A stretch of 64,000 nt of DNA from Pontibacillus sp. HMF3514 (GCF_009858175.1 NZ_CP047393.1:496001-560000); one strand, 5' to 3'; numbered from the stretch's first letter, positions 51,148 through 59,289 are shown. The notes: a model not told the origin generated them from the letters alone. Numbers and translations are program-made.

Positions 51148-51169
51148 GTAGAAGCAAGAGCTCGGTTTT
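51125..51169. terminator. Bidirectional terminator inside two overlapping gene ends
   Basis: Perfect 13-bp arms AAAACCGAGCTCT and complement around a 19-base loop that contains both stop codons. Confidence 0.85.
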
Positions 51170-52313
51170 CTTTTTCAGAAAAAACAATTGGAATTGTGAT
51201 TAATACGAGCATCGTTGTAATTACGTGGAAAAATGATAACTCTGGGAAAAGTTCAATAAATACTCCGCCTGTATAAGGGCCGATGATGCTCCCTATGCTA
51301 AAGGCAATTCCGCACATAATATTTCCGGCTGGAAGAAGTCTTTTGGGTAAGATATCCGTCATATAGGATATGCCAAGCGAAAAGATTGATCCTACAAATA
51401 TACCGGAGAGTGTAAATAGAATGAATAGCCAGATGACTGATTCCTCTAAATAGGCTGCAGCGAAAAAACAGATGATTCCAGCTGCCAAGACGCTTAAAAG
51501 CACTTTTTTTCGTCCAATACGATCACTTAAAATTCCCAAAGGAAGTTGAGAAATCAAACTACCTGCTGCAAATGTAGGGATAATGAGAGATAGAGTATCA
51601 ACATCATGTCCGATACGCATCCCATACACAGGGAAACTCCCATGAAGCGCAGCCTCTAAAAATCCATATGCAAATGGAGGTAGAAATGCAACCCAGGCAA
51701 GTTTCCCGGCTTCTGCAAAGCGTGTGATCGAACTGGAAGATGTTGAATAACTCTCTTCATCTTCAGGGAATTGATTGCGGACAAGAAACATTAGAGACCA
51801 AACGACTATGCTTAACCCGGCTGATAAAAGAAAAGGTGCCGCAATATTAATGGACACAAGACGAGTCATTAGAGGCCCAATTGCAAATCCAGCTCCGAAG
51901 AAAAGGCCATAGAGTGCAATGTTACGACCACGCTTGTCCTCATCTGCAGTAGTGGTAATCCACGTTTGAGTACCAAAATGTAGCATATGGTCTCCAATTC
52001 CAATAGTCACTCGTAAAATAAACCAAAACCATAGCGACTCCCAAAAAGGAAAGAAAGACATGGATACAAAAACAAGTGCTCCACCCATAAGAATCATAGG
52101 CTTATACCCAATATTACGTAATGGTTTTTCCATAAAAGGTGACGCGATTAAAACGCCTATATAAAGCCCAGTTGCATGAAGACCATTTATAGAAGAGGAT
52201 ATTCCGTTTTGTTCTAATATAACGGCGATTAAAGGTAAGAGCATCCCCTGAGTAAATCCAGATATCGTAACTAATAAAATTAAAACAAGAAAACGAAAGC
52301 GTTGTTGTGACAT
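51144..52313 (-). CDS. Major facilitator superfamily transporter
   Basis: 389 residues, 12 membrane helices. The loop 2-3 region and the loop 8-9 LGILSDRIGRKKVL (motif A) mark an MFS drug/metabolite antiporter; N-terminal half has RVTIGIGDHMLHFG. It may correspond to YfkF of B. subtilis given the surrounding yfk-like gene order, but this is inference. The second in-frame ATG (52313) is properly spaced from AAGGATG; the first is part of that site. Confidence 0.88.
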   Translation of the reverse strand: MSQQRFRFLVLILLVTISGFTQGMLLPLIAVILEQNGISSSINGLHATGLYIGVLIASPFMEKPLRNIGYKPMILMGGALVFVSMSFFPFWESLWFWFILRVTIGIGDHMLHFGTQTWITTTADEDKRGRNIALYGLFFGAGFAIGPLMTRLVSINIAAPFLLSAGLSIVVWSLMFLVRNQFPEDEESYSTSSSSITRFAEAGKLAWVAFLPPFAYGFLEAALHGSFPVYGMRIGHDVDTLSLIIPTFAAGSLISQLPLGILSDRIGRKKVLLSVLAAGIICFFAAAYLEESVIWLFILFTLSGIFVGSIFSLGISYMTDILPKRLLPAGNIMCGIAFSIGSIIGPYTGGVFIELFPELSFFHVITTMLVLITIPIVFSEKENRALAST

Positions 52314-52541
52314 GAAAATCATCCTTATATGAAGTGCAGCATTCCATTGTTTATGCTACTAACCAACCTAGAAAATAGCAAGAAAAAACGAAGCTGATAT
52401 CTTGCTGAAATCCTGGGATTGTGGCAAAGTGTTTAGGGGTTCTACGACATAAGAAAGTAAAAGACGTTATGAACCCTCTTTATTCGGTTACAATATAAGT
52501 AGAGTATTGTAATAGACTACTTTTCAATGAGGAGTGATCTC

Positions 52542-52943
52542 ATGTCAGAATTACATTTTTATCTTAAAAACGAAGGTATTCGAACATCTACAGAATACGG
52601 TCAACTCAATATCTCTCCAGATGAAGAGAAAGGGTTTCGTCCATATCAACTTATGGTCTCATCCGTAGCAAGCTGTAGTCTTTCCGTATTTCGTAAAATT
52701 TTAGATAAACAACGTGTTGAATACGAGGATATTAAAGTGACAGCAGATGTGAAGCGAAACGCCGATGAAGCAAATCGCATTGAAAAAATTTCACTACACT
52801 ATGTTGTCAAAGGCCATCATTTAGACGAAGACAAGATGTACAAAAACTTAGCAACATCTTATAAAAACTGTTCCATGGTTCAGTCCGTGAAAGACAGCAT
52901 TGAGATTGAAGAAACACTTGAATGCATCGAATTATCTTTATAA
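52542..52943 (+). CDS. OsmC family protein
   Basis: 133 residues with the two OsmC cysteines: Cys45 (SSVASCSLSVF) and Cys110 (SYKNCSMVQSV). The family contains organic hydroperoxide reductases and YhfA-like proteins; the short spacing and sequence are nearer YhfA. GAGGAG precedes the ATG at 52542. Monocistronic with its own terminator. Confidence 0.87.
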   Translation: MSELHFYLKNEGIRTSTEYGQLNISPDEEKGFRPYQLMVSSVASCSLSVFRKILDKQRVEYEDIKVTADVKRNADEANRIEKISLHYVVKGHHLDEDKMYKNLATSYKNCSMVQSVKDSIEIEETLECIELSL

Positions 52944-52945
52944 GC

Positions 52946-52981
52946 AGAAGGGTCCTTATCTTTTAGGTAAGGTCCTTTTTT
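52946..52981 (+). terminator. Terminator after osmC-like gene
   Basis: Stem AAGGGTCCTTATC with GGTAAGGTCCTT (one mismatch), then T6. Confidence 0.82.
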
Positions 52982-53112
52982 ATGAAGATTTTAAAAGTTT
53001 CAACTTTTTACTATACAAAAAATACTAAAGCCACCCTCAATCTTTTTATGATAAGATATACAAATGGAAAATCACGAATTAACGAAATCATATAAAAGTT
53101 AGAGGGGAATTT

Positions 53113-53736
53113 ATGAAAAAGTTTACAATACGTTCATTATTTTTTATATTCGGTTTATTAATTCTATCGTTTGGTATAAGCCTTACCATTAAAGCTGATT
53201 TAGGTGCGGGTGCCTGGGATGCATTAAATGTTGGTTTAGAAGATGAAATCGGACTGACTGTTGGAACATGGGTCATTATAGTGGGGATGGTTTTAATCGT
53301 TTCTAATGCTCTGTTAGCCAAAGAACGTCCTGATTTTTTAGCATTAATCACCGTAACGATCTTAGGGCCTATGATAGACTTTTGGTTAGAGTTTTTCATG
53401 GCGGATTGGGCATTTACTAGTTTTCCTGTTCAGTTAGTTGTTCTTTTAATTGGAGTTGTATTTGTATCGCTCGGAATTGCCACTTATATTCAGCCTAAGC
53501 TCCCATTAATTCCGATTGACAACTTTATGGTTTCTGTACAAAAGCGCTTCAACTTACAAATAACAAAAGCTAAGACGTTGACTGAAGCTTTTGCTTTATT
53601 AATGGCGTTTCTTTTTGGAGGTCCAATTGGGATTGGAACAGTCGTGATTCTATTTATGATTGGTCCAACTATTCAATTTTTCGATCCGAAAGCGAAGCAT
53701 GTGCTTGGTCGACTCTTAGGTGAAGAAATACGTTAA
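53113..53736 (+). CDS. YczE/YitT-type membrane protein
   Basis: 207 residues with five membrane helices. The first loop KADLGAGAWDALNVGLEDEI and later IGTYIQPKLPLIPIDNF-like and GGPIGIGTVV segments match the YczE/YyaS/YitT group. YczE in B. subtilis affects antibiotic production at the membrane; the general role is unknown. AGAGGGG precedes the ATG. Monocistronic. Confidence 0.85.
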   Translation: MKKFTIRSLFFIFGLLILSFGISLTIKADLGAGAWDALNVGLEDEIGLTVGTWVIIVGMVLIVSNALLAKERPDFLALITVTILGPMIDFWLEFFMADWAFTSFPVQLVVLLIGVVFVSLGIATYIQPKLPLIPIDNFMVSVQKRFNLQITKAKTLTEAFALLMAFLFGGPIGIGTVVILFMIGPTIQFFDPKAKHVLGRLLGEEIR

Positions 53737-53749
53737 AAATAGAAAGAAG

Positions 53750-53787
53750 GCATGAGATTGGATGTTGTCTAGATCTCATGCTTTTTT
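53750..53787 (+). terminator. Terminator after yczE-like gene
   Basis: Stem GCATGAGAT/ATCTCATGC with a longer loop, T6. Confidence 0.85.
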
Positions 53788-53850
53788 AATACATAATTTT
53801 TCCTTCTATTGAAAAACATAAAAGAAAACGTTAGAAGGGATGGAGTTCAC

Positions 53851-54654
53851 ATGAACGTATTGATGAAGCGGGGAGCTATTACTTTTATTCTTTGTCTATC
53901 GCTTTTCCAAACCGAAATGATTCATGCAGAGAGTGAAGAGACTAAGCGAGAAGAGGTGCGCAACTTTTTAAGTTCCGTCTTAGATATCTCGAAGGAAAAC
54001 ACCTATCCAAACACACCATCTATGAAGGAACAGGTTAAACCGAATGAACTGACCAAAGAACTTTTAGAAGATGCAAAAGTACAAATCAATAATCCGCAAC
54101 TTATCAAAATGTTGAACGAAACAGATTTACAGCCATCTCCTCTTGCAATAGGGTATCGAGGCATGATCTATATGGGGGAATGGCCATTGAATTATGAAAC
54201 AAAAGAGCAAAGTATCAATTGGCAGTATCAAAAGATCAATACGAACCAAAAAGATAATCAGGATGGTTATGAATCTAAAAACATTCACTATAGTCAAGAA
54301 AAAGAGCGAGCAGTAAGAGGTGCCTTAACAGAGAAGGTAGATTATCCAAATCAAATTAAAGAAATGATGTTATTCGAAGCACAGAAACGAGCAGAACTAC
54401 CTTTAGCTTTTGACACTGTTATTGGAGAAGGAACAGATATGAACCTCTCTTATGGGGTTCCCAGTAAAAAGGTAGGGATATTAGAAGCCTATGCCCCAGC
54501 AGTGCATGAACAGGGAAAGGTTACATTTGGGGAAGTTTATCTTAAGCTGAAGGGGTCTAAAACGAAGATCGTTATTCAAAATGTGGAAACGAAAGATGTA
54601 GGAGCATGGATTCCCGTACAGGACCGACTTTCGATTACATTCCGGGCACAATAA
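53851..54654 (+). CDS. yfkD: YfkD-like exported protein
   Basis: 267 residues. Signal peptide MNVLMKRGAITFILCLSLFQ ending near IHAES. The body has YfkD hallmarks: VLDISKENTYPNTP, GYRGMIYMGEWPLNYET, AFDTVIGEGTD, EAYAPAVHEQGKVTFGEVYL and GAWIPVQDRLS. YfkD is a conserved exported protein of Bacilli, linked to general stress; function unknown. AAGGGATGGAG precedes the ATG at 53851. It is convergent with yfkC just as in B. subtilis. Confidence 0.88.
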   Translation: MNVLMKRGAITFILCLSLFQTEMIHAESEETKREEVRNFLSSVLDISKENTYPNTPSMKEQVKPNELTKELLEDAKVQINNPQLIKMLNETDLQPSPLAIGYRGMIYMGEWPLNYETKEQSINWQYQKINTNQKDNQDGYESKNIHYSQEKERAVRGALTEKVDYPNQIKEMMLFEAQKRAELPLAFDTVIGEGTDMNLSYGVPSKKVGILEAYAPAVHEQGKVTFGEVYLKLKGSKTKIVIQNVETKDVGAWIPVQDRLSITFRAQ

Positions 54655-54659
54655 AGAAA

Positions 54660-54692
54660 AATCCACTTACTCCTCTTGGGGAGTAGCGGATT
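54660..54692 (-). terminator. Terminator of yfkC
   Basis: Interrupted stem AATCC/GGATT plus ACTCC/GGAGT; on the minus strand it is followed by TTTTTCTTT. Confidence 0.65.
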
Positions 54693-55548
54693 GTGATTGT
54701 GGTAGTTCAATATGCTGCAAAGACATTTGAATATTATGATCAAACATCTTTTCGGCTATGATTCTGCGTGTTTCTTTTGAAGCTGTCCAATAAACCAGAT
54801 CCTCTGTTAATCCAAGCACTGTGTACTCATAACCACGGTGGTCACTATTAAGGGATGTCATGCCATAAAGTTGAAATGGCTGGATTGGCTGATCGGCAGG
54901 GTCTGTTTTTAAGTAATGGGCAAGTTCATCATTTAACTGCTCGCATGTTTCTTCTAAGAGTTTATAGATTTTTTTAGGATCTTCTTGAAAGCTGACTGTA
55001 ACCTTTTCAATAACACGCATATGGTCAATGTTATAGTTTTCAATGGAATTCACTTGTCCATTGCTAATAGTAAGTAGCTTACCACTCCATTCACGAAGCT
55101 TTAAAAAACGGAGTCCAATATCTTCGACCGTTCCAAAAAACTTATCATTAATGGCAATGAAGTCACCTTTATGTAACTGCTTTTCGTATAAAAAGAAAAT
55201 GCCTGCTAGCAAATCCTTAATGATACTTTGTGCACCAAAACCCAAGATGATTCCCAAAACACCTGCACCAGCTAAAACAGATCCAACTTCTAAACCGAGG
55301 AGGGTCAGTGCGAAGATAATTAATCCGATTGTAGCGGTATAATTAATCGTGGAACTGATCATCGACTCAAGCGTTTTCTCTTTTCGTTCTTCGATAAATG
55401 AAGTCTTACTGAAGAAGGAACGAACCGAGCGCTTGATAATAAAGATAGCAAGATACGTTAGAATGACTACACCAAAGAATTGGACAAAACCGTTACTCAA
55501 AAAATCGGTTATTGTATCATCCCAAGCAGCCTCATCTAAATTGAACAT
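54667..55548 (-). CDS. yfkC: Small-conductance mechanosensitive channel (MscS family, YfkC)
   Basis: 293 residues. Three membrane helices then the MscS pore helix and beta domain: LGFGAQSIIKDLLAGIFFLYE is the conserved TM3 pore segment (A/G-rich), followed by FGTVEDIGLR and the beta domain ISNGQVNSIENYN. It opens on hypo-osmotic shock to release solutes. TTAGGAGG sits before adjacent ATGs at 55551 and 55548. Convergent with yfkD, matching B. subtilis order. Confidence 0.92.
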   Translation of the reverse strand: MFNLDEAAWDDTITDFLSNGFVQFFGVVILTYLAIFIIKRSVRSFFSKTSFIEERKEKTLESMISSTINYTATIGLIIFALTLLGLEVGSVLAGAGVLGIILGFGAQSIIKDLLAGIFFLYEKQLHKGDFIAINDKFFGTVEDIGLRFLKLREWSGKLLTISNGQVNSIENYNIDHMRVIEKVTVSFQEDPKKIYKLLEETCEQLNDELAHYLKTDPADQPIQPFQLYGMTSLNSDHRGYEYTVLGLTEDLVYWTASKETRRIIAEKMFDHNIQMSLQHIELPQSQSATPQEE

Positions 55549-55713
55549 CATTAAACCTCCTAACGCTGTCACGTGTAACTCATTATAGCATGGGCGAAAA
55601 AAATGCTCTATAAACGTGACTAGGTGGGTTAGACAAATGAAGGGATTTTTACTACGATATAGAAGGCAGAGTTACTCACAAACGAATTTTATTAATAGAT
55701 AAAGGAGTCTATC

Positions 55714-55863
55714 ATGAATAACGAAACAAAAATTGAAGAGTTAAAATTACGTCTTTCTACATTCATGAGCCGTATCGACGAAATGGATCCAGAGACGACC
55801 TCCGTTGAAGATGTTGATAAGCTTATTTCTATGTTAGAAGAACTTGAAGAACAGTGTAAATAA
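55714..55863 (+). CDS. SE1561-like small protein
   Basis: 49 residues, acidic coiled helix: KLRLSTFMSRIDEMDPETTS then EDVDKLISMLEELEEQCK. The spacing of IDxxDPxxTxxEDVDxLIxML fits the small SE1561 family of Bacilli and Staphylococci. Function unknown. AAAGGAG lies 9 bases before the ATG and a strong terminator follows. Confidence 0.8.
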   Translation: MNNETKIEELKLRLSTFMSRIDEMDPETTSVEDVDKLISMLEELEEQCK

Positions 55864-55869
55864 GTGTTG

Positions 55870-55904
55870 ATAAGCCAGTTCGATTTCGAACTGGCTTATT
55901 TTTA
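55870..55904 (+). terminator. Terminator after SE1561-like gene
   Basis: 14-bp stem ATAAGCCAGTTCGA and complement with a minimal loop, then ATTTTTA. Confidence 0.92.
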
Positions 55905-56267
55905 TACCTTCTTACTTCAACTATTATGAAGAAACAAGTATAATGCTAAGTGTAAACGCTTAAATAAATATAGCTTTAAAATCTTATTAAATTCATTTAA
56001 ACTCTCATAAGTATAAAGGCCTACTTATACTGATGTAAAGTTAGTTCTTTTTTGGTATAAATGATATATTTTGAGCAATTTATAATATTTTGGATAGCGA
56101 AATATCCTATTTTATATTAATATAAATACTAAGATAGGATTTCAGAGGCATTGACGTTTTCGCAACTATGAGTAATTACCCGTATAGGTAGTTTATTGTA
56201 AATGGGCTTAACGTCTTAAATAAAGCTGCTTGAAAACTAATCTTATACATATAAGGGGACCAAAACT
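55905..56267. other. AT-rich leader region of the arbitrium-like cassette
   Basis: No gene is supported. It holds a TATAAT (55939) followed by a partial cre-like TGTAAACGCTTAAA (55951-55964), a second TATAAT (56081), the 37-bp dyad at 56105, and a TTGACG (56152) with only a weak -10 (TAATTA). The base composition is visibly more AT-rich than the flanking yfk-type genes. Confidence 0.6.
56105..56141. promoter_or_regulatory. 37-bp dyad: candidate operator of the AimR-like receptor
   Basis: Arms ATCCTATTTTA (56105-56115) and TAAGATAGGAT (56131-56141) are inverted repeats with one mismatch, separated by 15 bases. A perfect 16-bp palindrome TTTATATTAATATAAA is nested at 56112-56127. The outer edges are 37 bp apart. 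From memory, the phi3T AimR operator is two 6-bp inverted repeats 25 bp apart, also 37 bp overall. It lies 10 bases before a TTGACG -35-like element, a typical activator position. Confidence 0.5.
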
Positions 56268-57353
56268 ATGCGAAATGAAGAAAACAGCACACAGGTTTTT
56301 TCTTCTGAGCAACTGAAAACGGTTCAAGACATGATAGGGGAAAACGAACCCTCTCTGTTTTCAGTACTACAGGAATTATCGAAGAAATATGATGAAAAAA
56401 CGACGATCTTCCTTACAAAGGAATTTTGCTTAAATTGCCAGACTTACGAGAATCAGCGCGTGGGTATGGAGTTTTTGTATATGAATGGGTTTAGGGAAGA
56501 ATTAAAAACTCTTGTAAATATAAATAAGGACTCAAGTAATCAGAATAATGTGGCTTGGGGAGAAGTTTACGACTTCATTCTTCATAGGAAAATAATGGCG
56601 CAATATAGAGGTGAAGTATTATCTTTTGTTGATAATTACGAAACCGATGATGAGATTTTACGATGTTTACTTATTTTTATAAAGATATATGGACATATAG
56701 ATTTGTGTGAGTTCGATGTAATAGAAAATTATAGGGAAGAGTTAACGTCATTACTTCTAAATATTGATGACACCCTTCTTAGAATTTATTTTCAATTGAG
56801 AGAGAATGAACTTTTATTCCTCTTTCACTGGATGAGGAATGAAGTAGATATAGCTAGAAATTATGCTCACAATATTATTGATAATATATTTAATCAAGAG
56901 AAAAAATGCTTTATGCATATTCACTTGAGTGAAACTTATATCTTTGAAGATTTTGATCTAGCATTAGAACATGTGAACTGCGCTAGAGAAATTGCTTTAG
57001 ATTATGATTTAGATTATTACGTAAAAGCTATTGATAATAATGTGATTCCTTTTATATCAGCAATTAATGGAAAGTACCAAGGGATTTCTACAAATGATAT
57101 AGCTGAACAAGCTCATTTAGCTATTGCTGCAGGTGATAATGAAAAAGCTATAAAGCTACTTAAAGATATAGAAAAACGAACTCCTTTTCAAGATTATTAT
57201 TATGGGTTAGCAGCTAATGACATAAGTTTACTATTAAGCTCTTATAAAAGATTTTTAAATGAGCGAAATGATCAGTTTTTTGCAAGGTTACCTTATTTAG
57301 AATTAAAAAAAAGGGGGTGGAATGAAAATGAAAAAAATTACCATGCTAATTAG
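56268..57353 (+). CDS. aimR: AimR-family (arbitrium-like) peptide receptor
   Basis: 361 residues, all helical and TPR-like. Around residues 50-105 it has the pattern LTKEFCLNCQTYENQR, GMEFLYMNGF, then WGEVYDFILHRK. This parallels the phage phi3T AimR region (KDYCLN ... YGKVYKIHRE) as I recall it. Later repeats include ARNYAHNIIDNIF, DLALEHVNCAREIALDYDLD and DNEKAIKLLKDIE. CLN lies at 54-56, about 17 residues earlier than in phi3T AimR, so the N-terminal DNA-binding helices are short or diverged and no convincing HTH was seen. AAGGGGACC precedes the ATG; an in-frame TAA lies just upstream. It overlaps a pro-peptide gene. Alternatives: Rap-like or PlcR-like TPR receptor. Confidence 0.75.
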   Translation: MRNEENSTQVFSSEQLKTVQDMIGENEPSLFSVLQELSKKYDEKTTIFLTKEFCLNCQTYENQRVGMEFLYMNGFREELKTLVNINKDSSNQNNVAWGEVYDFILHRKIMAQYRGEVLSFVDNYETDDEILRCLLIFIKIYGHIDLCEFDVIENYREELTSLLLNIDDTLLRIYFQLRENELLFLFHWMRNEVDIARNYAHNIIDNIFNQEKKCFMHIHLSETYIFEDFDLALEHVNCAREIALDYDLDYYVKAIDNNVIPFISAINGKYQGISTNDIAEQAHLAIAAGDNEKAIKLLKDIEKRTPFQDYYYGLAANDISLLLSSYKRFLNERNDQFFARLPYLELKKRGWNENEKNYHAN

Positions 57354-57483
57354 TGCAGTATTATTAACTATTACAATTTCTTTTACTTCTGATCTTACTG
57401 AAAATATTGCAGAAGTAACGGCTAAGAGCAGTGATGATTCTATACAAATGATGTATGACCCTACTGTTGGTGGGGTTGGTTAA
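57328..57483 (+). CDS. aimP: AimP-like exported signalling pro-peptide
   Basis: 51 residues. Basic start MKK, hydrophobic core ITMLISAVLLTITISF, then a polar spacer (SDLTENIAEVTAKSSDDSIQ) and the C-terminus MMYDPTVGGVG. This is the layout of Phr/AimP precursors, which are secreted and trimmed to a short C-terminal peptide that re-enters through Opp. The mature signal could be the last six residues TVGGVG or a trimmed DPTVGG; this is not decidable here. It overlaps the receptor gene by 26 bases. AAGGGGGTGG lies 8 bases before the ATG at 57328; ATG 57322 is closer and less likely. Confidence 0.75.
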   Translation: MKKITMLISAVLLTITISFTSDLTENIAEVTAKSSDDSIQMMYDPTVGGVG

Positions 57484-57489
57484 CATTAG

Positions 57490-57521
57490 AAAGGGGCAGG
57501 TTAATCTGTCCTTTTTTATTT
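57490..57521 (+). terminator. Terminator between the pro-peptide and the small membrane gene
   Basis: Stem AAAGGGGCAG/CTGTCCTTTT with G-U pairs and T6. In phage arbitrium loci a terminator also separates aimP from aimX. Confidence 0.8.
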
Positions 57522-57542
57522 TTCAAGATAGGAAGTGATTCT

Positions 57543-57713
57543 TTGAACGAATGGATCTACATATTATCACCAGTCATTGGTTTCTGGTTTATGTTTATGC
57601 TCATGAGGTTTTACTATAAAGTTCGAGCAAAGACACCTCTTACCTTTACAGAGAAAGTTGCTCTGGCAGCATCATCAATATCACTAGCTTTTATCATTAT
57701 TTGGGTAAGTTAA
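57543..57713 (+). CDS. Small two-helix membrane protein downstream of the pro-peptide (aimX position)
   Basis: 56 residues: helix 1 WIYILSPVIGFWFMFMLM, a basic loop RFYYKVRAKTP, helix 2 VALAASSISLAFIIIWV. TTG start with AGGAAGTG 6 bases upstream. It lies behind the terminator that closes aimR-aimP, the position of aimX in phage arbitrium, and may be its regulated output. The 9-base word AAGATAGGA at its ribosome binding site repeats the right arm of the upstream dyad. Holin-like in size and topology, but no function can be assigned. Confidence 0.65.
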   Translation: MNEWIYILSPVIGFWFMFMLMRFYYKVRAKTPLTFTEKVALAASSISLAFIIIWVS

Positions 57714-57731
57714 CCAATGACGGCAGTTTTT

Positions 57732-57771
57732 AACCTCCCACTTTTTTAAAGATTGTGGGTTGATTTTTTTG
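57732..57771 (+). terminator. Probable terminator of the arbitrium-like cassette
   Basis: CCCAC/GTGGG stem with A-T extensions and a T7 tract. Confidence 0.55.
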
Positions 57772-57855
57772 TTTCCGTGCTTTATTATATTAAATCGTTA
57801 GAGAGATAACGCAATAAAATACTATGTGTTTATAGATTCAGAGGAGGTACAATAT

Positions 57856-59190
57856 ATGCTTGCATGGGCTGTTGTCGTATCCGTATTGGTTATGACAATT
57901 TTAAGCTTGCTTCGTGTTAATGTGATTTTTGCCATTATTGCAGCTGCATTAACAGGAGGTTTGATGGCTGACTTATCCATTACAGAGTCAGTTAAAGCGT
58001 TAGTAGAAGGAATGGGAGGTCAAGCAAAAACAGCATTAAGTTATATTTTGCTTGGAGCATTTGCCGTAACAATTTCCTATTCCGGAATCACAAAGATATT
58101 AGTTCGTAACTTAATTTCTGTATTGAGAGGGAAGCGTGCTACGCTGCTTCTTGTTATTGCTGGAGTCGCATCTTTATCTCAAAACGTAGTTCCGGTGCAT
58201 ATTGCATTTATTCCTATTTTAATTCCACCATTATTAAAACTATTTGATGAGATGAAGATTGACCGACGTGGTGTTGCGTCAGCATTAACATTTGGCTTAA
58301 AAGCTCCATATGTTATGATTCCAGCTGGTTTTGGATTAATCTTCCACCAGACTATTCAAGATGCTATGAAACAAAATGGTGCTGATGTTTCACTTGGTGG
58401 AATAGCACAATCTTTACTACTTCCTGGATCAGGAATGATTCTTGGTCTACTCATTGCGGTATTCTTTACTTATCGTAAATCCCGTGAGCGTACGGTTGAC
58501 CAAGCAGAAGAGGCTCAAGAAGAGGCGGAAGAAGATCTTAGTGGAGAGAAATTTGGTCTTCGCCACGTATTAACTCTAGTAGCTATTGTTTTTGCACTCA
58601 TTGCACAATTATATTATGGAAGCATGATTTTAGGAGCACTAACAGGACTTGTATTTATGTATCTATTCCAAGGCTTAACAAGAATGATGAATGTTGTTCC
58701 GCTTAATAAAGGAAACTCAATCATGTCACAAGGTATTGGTATGATGGGAACCATTGCTTTTGTTATGCTTGTAGCTTCTGGTTATGCAAATGTTCTTCAA
58801 TCGACTGGTTCCGTTGAAGCGTTAGTCAATCAAACATCCGGAGCATTAGGTGATAACCAAATTATTATCTCCTTCGTCCTATTAGTAGTTGGTTTAGTTA
58901 TTACAATGGGGATCGGATCTTCGTTTGCTACGGTTCCTATCCTTGCAGCTCTATATGTGCCAATTTGTACGGCAGTAGGCTTTTCACCATTAGCAACTGC
59001 GGCATTAATTGGTACAGCGGGTGCACTAGGTGATGCTGGTTCACCAGCTTCTGATAGTACACTTGGTCCTACATCAGGATTAAATGCAGACGGAAAACAC
59101 AATCACATCTGGGATACTTGTGTACCTACGTTTCTACACTACAACATCCCATTATTCTTATTCGGCTGGTTAGCAGCTGTTATCCTGTAA
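57856..59190 (+). CDS. Na+/H+ antiporter family membrane protein (YuiF-like)
   Basis: 444 residues with about 11-12 membrane helices. Two repeated halves are seen; key parts are VVPVHIAFIPILIPPLL, FGLKAPYVMIPAGFGLIFH, SSFATVPILAALYVPIC and ALGDAGSPASDSTLGPTSGLN. It belongs to the Na_H_antiport_2/YuiF group, in which both Na+/H+ exchange and amino-acid transport have been proposed. AGAGGAGG is 7 bases before the ATG at 57856. A charged loop rich in E (about 220-235) separates the halves. Confidence 0.87.
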   Translation: MLAWAVVVSVLVMTILSLLRVNVIFAIIAAALTGGLMADLSITESVKALVEGMGGQAKTALSYILLGAFAVTISYSGITKILVRNLISVLRGKRATLLLVIAGVASLSQNVVPVHIAFIPILIPPLLKLFDEMKIDRRGVASALTFGLKAPYVMIPAGFGLIFHQTIQDAMKQNGADVSLGGIAQSLLLPGSGMILGLLIAVFFTYRKSRERTVDQAEEAQEEAEEDLSGEKFGLRHVLTLVAIVFALIAQLYYGSMILGALTGLVFMYLFQGLTRMMNVVPLNKGNSIMSQGIGMMGTIAFVMLVASGYANVLQSTGSVEALVNQTSGALGDNQIIISFVLLVVGLVITMGIGSSFATVPILAALYVPICTAVGFSPLATAALIGTAGALGDAGSPASDSTLGPTSGLNADGKHNHIWDTCVPTFLHYNIPLFLFGWLAAVIL

Positions 59191-59197
59191 ATGAAGT

Positions 59198-59235
59198 AAA
59201 AGCCTGTTTTCTCCTTGGAGAGAACAGGCTTTTTA
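59198..59235 (+). terminator. Terminator after YuiF-like gene
   Basis: 16-bp stem AAAGCCTGTTTTCTCC with complement (one G-U pair), T5. Confidence 0.92.
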
Positions 59236-59289
59236 AATGCATAAAATCCTTATCGAATCGAACACTAAATAAAAAAGTGGGTGAACTCG

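Noticed and set aside
56268-57713. Rap-Phr quorum-sensing pair instead of AimR-AimP
   Set aside because: Rap proteins have a distinctive N-terminal 3-helix bundle with other conserved residues and Phr peptides usually end in R/K-x-x-T-type pentapeptides; the CLN/WGEVY pattern and the terminator plus third gene fit AimR better. Not fully excluded.
55714-59190. Prophage
   Set aside because: No integrase, repressor, capsid, portal, tail or lysis gene; flanking genes are standard chromosomal ones; no att-like direct repeats were noticed.
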